A stretch of 7,779 nt of DNA, taken from positions 1-7,779 of the forward strand of contig JAUVSA010000097.1 of NCBI GenBank assembly GCA_030597345.1, in the 5' to 3' direction. Below are positions 1-7,109 of this stretch, piece after piece; position 1 is the first letter of the stretch, and every line of letters starts with the position of its first letter. Source of the DNA: Bacillota bacterium (lineage in GTDB: Bacteria; Armatimonadota; Hebobacteria; Hebobacterales; Hebobacteraceae). A model generated the notes under the pieces. It had not been told where the DNA came from. It ran no database searches and saw nothing but the letters and a program-made list of their open reading frames with translations. Position numbers and translations under genes: made by a program.

Positions 1-729
1 AAGTCCGTCGCCGTGCTGCTCTTCCCGGTGGCCTGGCTCAGTGCGGCGCTGGCCGTCCGGGGAGCGAACGGGTATGCGTGGCGCCGACTCGCCAGAGACA
101 TTGCTCTCACATTGGGGGTGGCGCTTGCAGTCTCCGGCTGGTGGCTTCTGCGCACTCAGGTGCTCTATGGCGACCTCCTGGCACACCAGGCATTCCTGGA
201 CGCCTTCCAGGGATTGCGCCCCTCTCCGCGGGACATCATGGCTGACTACCAGGGACATTTTCCGCCTGGTCTGCACGTGGGCATATACCTCCAGGTGGTA
301 GTCGTTTGGACTCTGGCCAGCGTCCTGGGTGTATTCGGGCCGACGCACGGGAACCACTTCCTCTTCTATCCCTACTGGATCTACTTGCTATATGGCCTGG
401 CGGGCGCGACGGGTATGCTGGGATTCGCGCGGCATGTGTCGCGTACGGAGCTGGCGGATTGGCAGCGCCACGCCTGGTGGGTGTGCGGACTCTTCGGCGC
501 ACTGCTGCTGGCGAGCTTCGTCAGATTCAACTTCTCCTTCTTCCAGGCGCAGGCGCGGTACCTGTTCCCGATCCTGCCCGCTGCCGCCGTGGCATGCTGC
601 CTCGGCCTACAGCAGATCTCCCCTCCGCGCTGGCGCGACTACGTCCCCCTCGCGGCTGTCATCGCGCTCGCCGTTCTCGCGCTGGTCGGCCTGCCCTTGT
701 GGATCGTCCCGCAGTTTCTGGGGGCATGA
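1..729 (+). CDS. Polytopic membrane glycosyltransferase-like protein (GT39/DUF2142-like), 3' part
   Basis: The frame is open from base 1 and stops with TGA at 727-729, so the N-terminal part lies left of the window (242 residues visible). The visible part has at least five strongly hydrophobic segments separated by short charged loops. Two local signatures recall the C-terminal halves of GT39/PMT-like and DUF2142 membrane proteins, which use polyprenyl-phosphate sugars: a W-W-L-L-R-x-x-x-L-Y-G-D stretch near visible residues 47-58, and Q-A-R-Y-L-F-P-I-L-P-A near residues 186-196. In those families the second type precedes a late membrane helix. The catalytic N-terminal loop is not visible, so the enzymatic assignment is inferred. 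The stop overlaps the start of the lptC-like gene (ATGA), placing it in the Lpt operon and suggesting a role in building the exported glycolipid. A GTG at 13 exists but is probably internal because the coding pattern continues to the edge. Confidence 0.7.
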   Translation, partial: KSVAVLLFPVAWLSAALAVRGANGYAWRRLARDIALTLGVALAVSGWWLLRTQVLYGDLLAHQAFLDAFQGLRPSPRDIMADYQGHFPPGLHVGIYLQVVVVWTLASVLGVFGPTHGNHFLFYPYWIYLLYGLAGATGMLGFARHVSRTELADWQRHAWWVCGLFGALLLASFVRFNFSFFQAQARYLFPILPAAAVACCLGLQQISPPRWRDYVPLAAVIALAVLALVGLPLWIVPQFLGA

Positions 730-1235
730 TGTGGAATGACCGCAGGAAACATGGAGTCTGGCCGCTGCGCGCCGTCCTGCTGGCGGCGGGATGCGGCGGG
801 CGTCCTCCCCTCCCGGAGCGGGAGGAGGAACCGGCTCCGACGGTGACGCAGTCGGTGGAGGTCGGCGGATCGGTGATACGGATGACGTCTCCAAAGGGCA
901 TGTGGGAGTTCGAGGCCAGGTCCGAGCACGCTGAGGCCGCGAGTATGGAGGGGCCCTACATGCTGACGCCAATGGAAGGCTGGTACAAGAAAAAGGGTGG
1001 AGCTGTGGGACTAATGGGAGCCAACGGGGCGGAGGGGGACAAGGGCACGGAGAAGGTGACGCTGGAGGGCTCGGTGTGGGTCGACTTCGGTGGCGCTCGG
1101 CTGGAGGCCGAACGCCTCGAGTATGACCTGACGACGGGAGAAGTTGTGGCTGAGGGGCGGACGAAATGGACTCTCACAGAAGAGCGGCGTAAGCCCGGAA
1201 CGGGCGAGCCGGTGCGGAAGGAAGGCGAATCATGA
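726..1235 (+). CDS. lptC: LptC-like periplasmic LPS-export protein, predicted lipoprotein
   Basis: A 169-residue protein starting at ATG 726, which overlaps the previous stop as ATGA; a second ATG at 729 is an alternative. The N-terminus is positively charged (R6, R7, K8), then has a short hydrophobic stretch ending in L-A-A-G-C with C23 as candidate lipidated cysteine. The hydrophobic part is short and interrupted by R15, so lipidation is probable rather than certain. Residues about 45-140 show the repetitive beta-strand pattern of LptC-related domains: W-E-F-E-A-R-S at 60-66, G-A-N-G-A near 98-102, then L-E-G-S-V-W-V and L-E-A-E-R-L-E-Y-D. LptC receives lipopolysaccharide from the LptB2FG extractor and passes it to LptA. 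Escherichia coli LptC is anchored by a membrane helix, which is not evident here. The immediate neighbours lptA and lptB support the call. The C-terminal tail (about 150-169) is charged and probably disordered. Confidence 0.82.
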   Translation: MMWNDRRKHGVWPLRAVLLAAGCGGRPPLPEREEEPAPTVTQSVEVGGSVIRMTSPKGMWEFEARSEHAEAASMEGPYMLTPMEGWYKKKGGAVGLMGANGAEGDKGTEKVTLEGSVWVDFGGARLEAERLEYDLTTGEVVAEGRTKWTLTEERRKPGTGEPVRKEGES

Positions 1236-1821
1236 GAAGACGCTGCGCGTGCGTTCTCCTCATCACGTTAGTTGCGGGAGGGATGGCAGTCGCCGCTGCT
1301 CAGCGACAGCCGGCCGACCTCACGATTGACAAGTACGTCATAACCGGCGATCGGTTCGAAGGCATGCTCGGAGGTCCGGGTCCGATAGAGTGGTCCGGGA
1401 ATGTTACCGTCGCCGGACCGAGCGCGACGGCAACCTGCGACCGGCTCAAGGTGTGGCTGGCTGCGGATGGTCGGCACATCGAGCGAGCCGAAGCCACGGG
1501 TCACATTGTCATCCAGGGGCGGTTTCTCGCGGCCGACAGAACGGAGTGGCGGATCGTCGGCAAGGCCGAGTCCGCGGTCTATGATAGGAAGGCCGCGCAG
1601 GGAACGATGGAGGGCTCGGTGAGTTTCGAGGCCACGAATCTGAGCACTGCGGCGGCTGTTTCCGTCGAAGCCGACAGGCTGCTCTACGATGTTGCAGCGC
1701 GCCGCTTCCGCTTCGAGGGCGTCGAACGCCCCGTCCGGGGCCAGTGGCAGGAACCAGCAGAGGAGCAGCCGCCCGACGGCGGCAGCGGCGAGACGGAGGG
1801 CGGGAAAGCCGGCAGTGAACC

Positions 1822-1825
<4 letters not shown>
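1232..1825 (+). CDS. lptA: LptA/OstA-domain periplasmic protein
   Basis: A 197-residue protein starting at ATG 1232, overlapping the lptC-like stop as ATGA. A GGAAGG purine stretch lies just upstream. A Sec signal peptide is visible: R2-R4 charged, hydrophobic 8-22, and an A-A-A cleavage site before Q24. Residues about 30-170 follow the OstA/LptA repeat logic of antiparallel strands: I-E-W-S-G-N-V-T-V near 52-60, A-T-C-D-R-L-K-V-W, A-T-G-H-I-V-I-Q-G near 88-96, A-E-S-A-V-Y-D, then M-E-G-S-V-S-F and V-E-A-D-R-L-L-Y-D. The acid- and glycine-rich tail (about 172-197) looks unstructured. LptA forms the periplasmic bridge of beta-jellyroll units on which lipopolysaccharide moves to the outer-membrane LptD. 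The LPS role rests on the domain pattern and on adjacency to lptB and a permease. Its stop overlaps the lptB start. Confidence 0.82.
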
Positions 1826-2540
<715 letters not shown>

Positions 2541-2544
<4 letters not shown>

Positions 2545-3617
2545 AGATCATCGATCGCCATCTGCTGCACCACATGGCCGGCCCCTTCGCCTTTGGCGTA
2601 CTCGCCTTCGTGCTGCTGTTCGTGTCGGCCAACATCCTCCTCCGGCTGACAGAGCTCGTGACGGAGTTGGGGCTCAGCCTGTGGACCGCGGGCGAGCTGT
2701 TCTTGCTCTGGCTGCCCGGGTTCGTGGTGCTGACATTCCCGCTCGCCACCCTGGTTGCGATTCTCGTGGCATTCGGCCGCATGAGCGGAGACAGTGAGCT
2801 GGTGGCAATGTTCGCCGGGGGCATCAGCTTCCGCCGCCTGGTCGTCCCCGTCGCCTGTGCGGGGGCCATCCTGTCCATCGCCACCGCGGCCTTGAACGAG
2901 CTGGTCGTTCCGGCGTGCAACCGGCGGGGCGAGGACATCGTTCGCGAAGCCATGCTGATGGCCGGCAAGCAGGAAGAGGGGGAGATCTTTCTCAAGGACA
3001 GGGCTGGCTCTCAGGTCTTCCTCGTGTATGCGGACCGTCTCGACGTCGCAAGCGGGGAGCTGACGCGGCCATTCATCGTGTGGTTCGAGAATGGGGAACC
3101 AGCGATGGTTACCTCGGCGCAGAGGGGAGTTTGGCGAACCGGGGCGTGGGAGCTCTTCGACGGGGTGAGCACCCCGTTGAACGCGGATCGTCCCGCGACT
3201 TCGTCCTTCGAGACCCTGGAGATCAACCTACCTACGACCCCGAGAGAGATGGCGCAAAGCGCCCGCAGCCCGAGCGAGATGACCTATCGCGAGCTGAAAG
3301 AGTACATTCGCTATGCGCTGCGCCAGGACCGTCCCACTGTGGAGCTGGAGCTGACGCTGCACCACAAGTTCTCCATCCCGTTCGCCTGCCTGGTGTTTGC
3401 GCTCATGGCGCCCCCGCTGGGCATGCGCTCTCACCGCGGCAGCTCATCAATCGGGATGGGATTCGCAGTGCTGATCGGGTTCGGATACTACGTTGTATGG
3501 CACTACCTGTCGGTGGTGGCCCAGCAGGACATCGTCTCGCCCTTCTGGGCGGCATGGCTGCCTAATATCGTGACCGGCGCCATCGGGCTCGGGCTGATCC
3601 TGAACGTCAGGAAGTAG
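2541..3617 (+). CDS. LptF/LptG family (YjgP/YjgQ) LPS export permease
   Basis: A 358-residue inner-membrane permease starting at ATG 2541 (ATGA overlap with lptB) and ending TAG. The order is family-typical: helices at about 12-34, 52-77 and 98-118, a periplasmic beta domain at about 125-275, then helices at about 276-292, 303-322 and 334-355. Conserved-looking spots are D-S-E-L-V-A-M-F-A-G-G-I-S at 84-96, in the cytoplasmic coupling region that meets LptB, M-T-Y-R-E-L-K-E-Y-I at 247-256 and H-H-K-F-S-I-P-F-A at 274-282. No Shine-Dalgarno precedes the start, which fits re-initiation after lptB. I cannot tell LptF from LptG. In Proteobacteria both are needed as a heterodimer and only one copy is here, so it either pairs with a paralogue elsewhere or works as a homodimer. 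The last 11 bp overlap the convergent methyltransferase gene. Confidence 0.93.
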
Positions 3618-4407
3618 CCGGGGGCGTCCGCGGCTTCTGAAAGATCAGCACGTACTCGTGGGCTTTATTCACCCGAAAGACCGCGGGATAGCCAAGCGGT
3701 CTGAAGTTGTTGTACTCGTGGCGCCGATCCCAGATGATGGTGTCGTCCCAGAGGTAGCCCACCTCCTCCATGTTGGCGGCGAGGTCGGCGTGAAAGGGAT
3801 GAAACTGCTTTCCCTTGCGCAAGTCCATCACAACCACCACACAGTAGGCGCCCGGCCGCAGGGCATCCTTGACCTTCTCGAAGACATCCCGCAGGGCGGC
3901 CAGAAACACCCGGTAGTCGGAGAGCCGGCCCAGATCTTTGCGGCGGTCACCGTAGTTCCGGACGGCTTTCCGGTCCGCCGTCCGCCGACGGGTCAGGACA
4001 TCCCAGTAGGGTGGCGAGGTCACGACGAGGTCCACCGACTCGGGCGCCACGTAGTCGAGGACGTCTGCGGCGTCCGCGGTGATGATCTGGCATCCGTTTG
4101 GGTTGTCTCCGAGCCGCCCCTGCGCGATGGCGACGTACTCCGGGTTGATGTCCACTCCGATTCCCACGCGCTCGAGCTCCCGGGCGGCGAGCACGGTGGA
4201 GCCCAGGCCGCAGAAGGGGTCAAGAATCACTCGGCCCTCGGGCGGCAAGAAGCACTCGATCACCCGCTGAGGCAGTTGCACAGGGAAGAGAGCAGGATGC
4301 TTCATCTTCAGCTCATCCTTCGACTTGCGGATGTCGCTCCAGACGCTGATGGAGTAGCGCGTCCACGTGCGTCCGTCCAGCGAGTTGCCCCGGCGTCTTT
4401 CCGTCAT
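3607..4407 (-). CDS. Site-specific DNA methyltransferase, TSPPY type (N4-cytosine/N6-adenine)
   Basis: A 266-residue AdoMet-dependent amino-methyltransferase. Motif order is H-P-A-L-F-P at 37-42 (motif X region), AdoMet-binding D-P-F-C-G-L-G-S at 63-70 (motif I), acidic V-D-I-N at 85-88 (motif II) and catalytic T-S-P-P-Y-W at 130-135 (motif IV). The segment after it (about 136-260, including W-D-R-R-H-E-Y-N-N-F-R-P-L-G-Y-P) is characteristic of one conserved subfamily. X-I-IV order is the gamma-like arrangement; TSPPY is common in N4-cytosine enzymes, but the methylated base cannot be fixed from sequence. The N-terminal S-D-I-R-K-S-K-D-E-L-K-M-K-H-P block I recall from similar genes in thermophilic bacteria. 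Start ATG 4407 overlaps the rsmI stop (ATGA) behind only a weak AGAGAG. Upstream in-frame sequence runs through rsmI and is not coding. No endonuclease is adjacent, so it may be an orphan methylase. Confidence 0.92.
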   Translation of the reverse strand: MTERRRGNSLDGRTWTRYSISVWSDIRKSKDELKMKHPALFPVQLPQRVIECFLPPEGRVILDPFCGLGSTVLAARELERVGIGVDINPEYVAIAQGRLGDNPNGCQIITADAADVLDYVAPESVDLVVTSPPYWDVLTRRRTADRKAVRNYGDRRKDLGRLSDYRVFLAALRDVFEKVKDALRPGAYCVVVVMDLRKGKQFHPFHADLAANMEEVGYLWDDTIIWDRRHEYNNFRPLGYPAVFRVNKAHEYVLIFQKPRTPPATS

Positions 4408-5252
4408 GTACCATCTCTCTGTTGTTGGAGAGCGGAGCGATAGAGCCTTCCGCGCGACACGCCGCGGTGCCCTGCGACGTGGGCCACGGCCCGACTGACC
4501 GATAATCCGGCGTCTACCAGATCGTTCACTTCCTTCACCGCACCGGTTATGTCCATTCTCTGCGCCGACTGCTGTGCCCCCGCCAGCACGAGGGTCATCT
4601 CTCCCCGCGGCCTTCTTGCCGAGAAATGGGTGACGAGTTCTGAGACGCGGCCCCGGACGACCTCCTCGAAACGCTTCGTCAACTCTCGCGCGCAGACGAC
4701 CTCTCGGTCTCCGAGCACTTCCCGGATATCCTCCAGGCTTTCGCAGAGCCTGTGCGGCGCCTCGAAGCACACTATGGGCGCGAGGTGATCGGAGACCCCT
4801 CGGAGGGTCTTTCTCCGGGCCGCCGGCCGACTTGGCAGGAATCCCAGGAAGAGGAACTCCTTGGGCGCCAGTCCCGAAATTGTCAGCGCCGCCGAAACGG
4901 CAGTCGGACCGGGGACGACCTGCGTCGGCACTCCAGCTTCGGCGCAGGCGAGCACCAGGCGAGCACCGGGATCGCTGATACCCGGCATTCCTGCGTCGCA
5001 GACAAGTGCTACCTGCCTGCCCCCCCGAAGCATGTCGAGCAGCCGCCCCAGCTTCTTCTCGCCGCTGTGCTGGTGGTAGCTCAGCAGAGGGGTCTGGATT
5101 TTGTGATGCTCCAGCAGTCGACGCGTCACCCGCGTGTCTTCGGCCGCGATGACGTCCACCTCCGCGAGGACCCGGAGAGCGCGAAGGGTGACGTCCTCGA
5201 GGTTCCCAATCGGTGTGCCGACCAGATAGAGAGTGCCAACCTCGGTGTTCAT
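4404..5252 (-). CDS. rsmI: 16S rRNA (cytidine-1402 2'-O)-methyltransferase RsmI
   Basis: A 282-residue protein of normal RsmI length and layout. Signature stretches are G-T-P-I-G-N-L-E-D at 12-20, A-E-D-T-R at 37-41, D-A-G-M-P-G-I-S-D-P-G at 86-96, P-G-P-T-A-V-S-A-A-L at 114-123, F-E-A-P-H-R at 163-168, A-R-E-L-T-K-R-F-E-E at 188-197 and G-E-M-T-L-V-L at 217-223, plus a short C-terminal helical region at about 235-275. RsmI belongs to the tetrapyrrole-methylase fold and 2'-O-methylates C1402 in the ribosomal P-site region. ATG 5252 was chosen because the family starts a few residues before G-T-L-Y-L-V-G-T-P. The Shine-Dalgarno is poor, and the start lies 11 nt after the stop of the upstream zinc-finger membrane gene, suggesting coupled expression. 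Its stop overlaps the DNA methyltransferase start. Confidence 0.97.
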   Translation of the reverse strand: MNTEVGTLYLVGTPIGNLEDVTLRALRVLAEVDVIAAEDTRVTRRLLEHHKIQTPLLSYHQHSGEKKLGRLLDMLRGGRQVALVCDAGMPGISDPGARLVLACAEAGVPTQVVPGPTAVSAALTISGLAPKEFLFLGFLPSRPAARRKTLRGVSDHLAPIVCFEAPHRLCESLEDIREVLGDREVVCARELTKRFEEVVRGRVSELVTHFSARRPRGEMTLVLAGAQQSAQRMDITGAVKEVNDLVDAGLSVSRAVAHVAGHRGVSRGRLYRSALQQQRDGT

Positions 5253-5263
5253 AGTCAAGCTGC

Positions 5264-5767
5264 TCAGATCAAGAAGCGGAGAACGGCGCCGGCGATGGCC
5301 GCCAGTAACGGCAGAAGGAAAGATACATAGGATATGTTGACTGCGACCCGGAGTAGTCCGCCGGCCTCTCCGGACATTCCCCCCAGTGAGGCAATCACCG
5401 TGGCCAGCAGCATGGCAGCGAGCGCTGCCGCGCCCGCTATTCCCTGAACTGCCGCGTCGCGCTGGCGTCGGGAGGCGAGGAACGCAGCGGACCCCACGAC
5501 GAATCCCAGTGCCAAGCCACTGATCAGGTTCACCCAGGCCAGCAGGCCGAGCAGGATGCCCGCAGCAACACCCGCAGCCGAGGCAGCCACGGCGGCAAGG
5601 AGGATCTGCCGGCGAGTTGCGAGCCCCCGGGCCCGCGGGGAGAGCTGACTGCACTCTTCACATCGTACCCCGGTGGCCCCATGTCGCATACAATCCGGAC
5701 AGAGCGGCCGCTCGCAGCGCCCACAAGTGACGTGCGTTTCCCGATCTGGATGATAGTGACAATGCAG
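5264..5767 (-). CDS. B-box zinc-finger, four-helix membrane protein with probable CTG start
   Basis: The frame is open on the - strand from a stop at 5897-5899. The first in-frame ATG (5689) would cut a zinc finger in half. Starting at CTG 5767 gives 167 residues with a complete B-box-type set: C3, H6, C15, C18, C23, C26, H29, C36 and C39, including C-H-Y-H-P-D-R-E-T and C-P-D-C. This resembles the N-terminal finger of many bacterial rhomboid-family and B-box membrane proteins. An exact AGGAGG lies 10 nt before the CTG; nothing comparable precedes the ATG. After the finger come about four hydrophobic segments (55-78, 82-98, 109-130, 138-164). No rhomboid G-x-S-G serine motif is visible, so I do not call it a protease. 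The finger probably faces the cytoplasm and may bind protein or nucleic acid; the function is unknown. It leads into rsmI with an 11-nt gap. The gene is well supported; the CTG start is inferred. Confidence 0.78.
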   Translation of the reverse strand: MHCHYHPDRETHVTCGRCERPLCPDCMRHGATGVRCEECSQLSPRARGLATRRQILLAAVAASAAGVAAGILLGLLAWVNLISGLALGFVVGSAAFLASRRQRDAAVQGIAGAAALAAMLLATVIASLGGMSGEAGGLLRVAVNISYVSFLLPLLAAIAGAVLRFLI

Positions 5768-5777
5768 CGTCGCGACC

Positions 5778-5783
5778 CCTCCT
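5778..5783 (-). promoter_or_regulatory. Perfect AGGAGG ribosome binding site deciding a CTG start
   Basis: On the - strand the sequence reads AGGAGGGG, with the AGGAGG core 10 nt ahead of CTG 5767. It is among the strongest Shine-Dalgarno sequences in the window and has no ATG, GTG or TTG in the zinc-finger frame at usable distance. An out-of-frame TTG lies a few bases past the CTG. This is the main argument for a non-ATG start. Confidence 0.65.
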
Positions 5784-5810
5784 GGGGCAGTCTGGTAGCT
5801 TACTCGAATG

Positions 5811-5826
5811 GTTCGGCAGGCCGAAC
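5811..5826. repeat. Short perfect palindrome upstream of the zinc-finger gene
   Basis: GTTCGGC, then AG, then GCCGAAC: 7-base arms that are exact reverse complements. It lies about 45-60 bp upstream of the CTG start, and no T-run follows on either strand. It could be an operator or a 5'-leader stem. No convincing -35/-10 pair was found between 5768 and 5930, so its position relative to a promoter is unknown. Confidence 0.4.
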
Positions 5827-5858
5827 AGCCTCCCCTCTCGTGGACCGGAAAGCCAAGA

Positions 5859-5886
5859 GCGCGCCGCTGACGAGAGAACGGCGCGC
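5859..5886 (-). terminator. GC-rich stem-loop, possible terminator of the stalk-domain gene
   Basis: On the - strand, GCGCGCCG and CGGCGCGC are 8-base complementary arms around a 12-nt loop. G-C, A-T and wobble pairs can extend the stem outward. It begins about 45 nt after the stop of the stalk-domain gene. The following bases, TCTTGGCTTTCC, are only moderately T-rich, so this is not a canonical intrinsic terminator; it may be a 3'-end stability hairpin. Confidence 0.35.
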
Positions 5887-5930
5887 CCTCGAACTGCTAG
5901 TGCGAAGCGGACGAAGACAACAGAATCCGG

Positions 5931-7001
5931 TCAGTCCACAGAAGAGCGGTCAGCTATCGCAATTGCCTTTGCTCCGACAGTAGCGATCCGCGTTGTGCCG
6001 TCCCAGTGCAGCGCAGAGCCGGTGGCGTTCGCAAAGAAGCGGAGCGGGATCGTGGTTCTCCCCTCTCGGATGAACGCTGGCATGCCGATGTCCACCTCTC
6101 TACCGTTCACCCTGGCCAAGCGCTGCCCAATGGAAACTTCCACCTCCATCGCCGGCTGCACGCTCTTCGCGGTCCGTGTCTCGGGAATCCAGGATACGGC
6201 TGCTCCCAGACGTTCGAATATCGCCCGGAAGCCGACCCGCATTCGTCCCTTCACGATGTCTGTGGCCACATCGCACTCGACCGGGCGCCCGTTCAGCACG
6301 ACGGTGTGTCCCCGCGTGCGGTCCGCGAGGCGGCGCGGCGCTGGCGGGAGATCGCTCACAGCAGCACTGGGCGCGCTGGCGGTTGCCAGGCCCGCGGGGC
6401 CTGTCGGCCGCATCGGCGGAACTTGTGGCTGGACCGCAGTGTGGACGGGTTCGGGCAGAGGCCCTCGCCCGGCCGCCGGCCCCGCTGGTGCAGCCGTTCG
6501 GCTCTCCCCCGACACGGCCGCGGTGTCTCGCTTCGGCTCGGTTGCGCGCTCTGCCGCCACTCGGGTGGCAGAATCGGCACTCGGCGCCGCCGCCAGCCGC
6601 GTGGCGGTTGGCTTCTGCGCCTGCGCAACGGCCGCGGAGCCGTTTCTCACGTAGATGGTGATTGTCTTGGAGGAGCCCACCATGCCGTATCTGTCGTAGG
6701 CCTCCACAAAAATGCGGTGGGCACCGTCGGCCAGCGTGCGGGTGTCGAGTTCGAAAATGTAGGGCGCGGAGTTGGTGGAATAGGGCCGGTCACCATCCAC
6801 CCCGAAGAGAACATAGGTAATGTCGGCGCTGGCCCTGATCGACGCCTGAATGTCGACGACCCCGCTGACGCGCGCTCCGGCCTTCGGCGATACCAGGTTG
6901 ATGGTGACGCCGGGAGCACCCATAAGGCCGGTAATGGACGCTGCCATTGCCAGCACCAGGACGCCCGCCACAAGTGAATGAGACAACTTTGAGCGGCGCA
7001 T
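5931..7001 (-). CDS. Secreted Ig-like plus copper-amine-oxidase-N ('stalk') domain protein
   Basis: A 356-residue exported protein in three parts. Residues 1-29 form a signal peptide (R2, R3, K5, then a long hydrophobic run to about 28). Residues about 32-120 form a bacterial Ig-like fold with V-S-P-K-A-G-A-R-V-S-G near 37-47 and alternating strands ending T-I-T-I-Y-V. Residues about 121-240 are an Ala/Pro/Thr-rich low-complexity linker. Residues about 242-345 match the copper amine oxidase N-terminal-like domain: G-R-P-V-E, G-F-R-A-I-F-E-R-L-G-A-A-V-S-W near 277-291, and G-R-T-T-I-P-L-R-F-F-A-N near 334-345, the usual paired pattern. That domain is not catalytic on its own and occurs in cell-surface and peptidoglycan-associated proteins. 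ATG 7001 was chosen because GGAGGT sits 6 nt upstream and the signal peptide follows; upstream in-frame sequence looks non-coding. No catalytic domain is visible, so a structural or binding role at the surface is inferred. Confidence 0.87.
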   Translation of the reverse strand: MRRSKLSHSLVAGVLVLAMAASITGLMGAPGVTINLVSPKAGARVSGVVDIQASIRASADITYVLFGVDGDRPYSTNSAPYIFELDTRTLADGAHRIFVEAYDRYGMVGSSKTITIYVRNGSAAVAQAQKPTATRLAAAPSADSATRVAAERATEPKRDTAAVSGESRTAAPAGPAAGRGPLPEPVHTAVQPQVPPMRPTGPAGLATASAPSAAVSDLPPAPRRLADRTRGHTVVLNGRPVECDVATDIVKGRMRVGFRAIFERLGAAVSWIPETRTAKSVQPAMEVEVSIGQRLARVNGREVDIGMPAFIREGRTTIPLRFFANATGSALHWDGTTRIATVGAKAIAIADRSSVD

Positions 7002-7007
7002 AAAGCA

Positions 7008-7013
7008 ACCTCC
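7008..7013 (-). promoter_or_regulatory. Ribosome binding site GGAGGT for the stalk-domain gene
   Basis: On the - strand GGAGGT ends 6 nt before ATG 7001, inside a longer purine run. It selects this ATG over the in-frame ATGs further upstream. Confidence 0.75.
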
Positions 7014-7043
7014 CTCCCCCATCGGACTACAAAAGCCTGCCCG

Positions 7044-7061
7044 GGCCCTGCGTGCAGGGCC
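7044..7061 (-). promoter_or_regulatory. Stem-loop in the likely 5' leader of the stalk-domain gene
   Basis: GGCCCTG and CAGGGCC form a perfect 7-bp GC-rich stem around a 4-nt loop. On the - strand it lies about 30 nt upstream of the ribosome binding site. The TTTT in the following bases is about 10 nt away, so a strict terminator is unlikely; it could stabilise the transcript or modulate it. I recognise no known riboswitch class. Confidence 0.4.
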
Positions 7062-7077
7062 TCCTCTACTCATAGCC

Positions 7078-7086
7078 AATATACCA
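7078..7086 (-). promoter_or_regulatory. Possible extended -10 promoter for the stalk-domain gene
   Basis: The - strand reads TGG then TATATT, an extended -10 pattern (TGn plus a hexamer with one mismatch to TATAAT). No good -35 lies 16-18 nt upstream. Transcription would begin near 7071, giving a leader of about 70 nt that contains the GC stem-loop. Confidence 0.35.
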
Positions 7087-7109
7087 CGTGTCGAGCATGT
7101 CCTCATAGA

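Noticed and set aside
306..725. N-terminal extension of the lptC-like frame back to 306
   Set aside because: That stretch runs through the hydrophobic membrane protein gene in another frame and looks like low-information Arg/Pro sequence. The lipoprotein signal begins at 726.
3658..4443. Long + strand open frame (261 codons) antisense to the methyltransferase
   Set aside because: It is a complementary-strand shadow of a clearly conserved methyltransferase in GC-rich DNA. It has no ribosome binding site and no recognisable domain.
5253..5654. Extension of rsmI upstream to 5654
   Set aside because: The extra residues coincide with the zinc-finger membrane gene in another frame and do not resemble RsmI, which begins a few residues before its G-T-P-I-G-N motif.
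5264..5767. Rhomboid-family intramembrane protease
   Set aside because: The zinc finger resembles those in front of rhomboids, but the membrane part lacks a G-x-S-G motif and is too short for the six-helix core.
5995..6977. Overlapping + strand open frames of 219 and 323 codons opposite the stalk-domain gene
   Set aside because: Composition reflects the Ala/Pro linker read backwards. The - strand frame has a signal peptide, two domains and a strong ribosome binding site, so the + frames are shadows.
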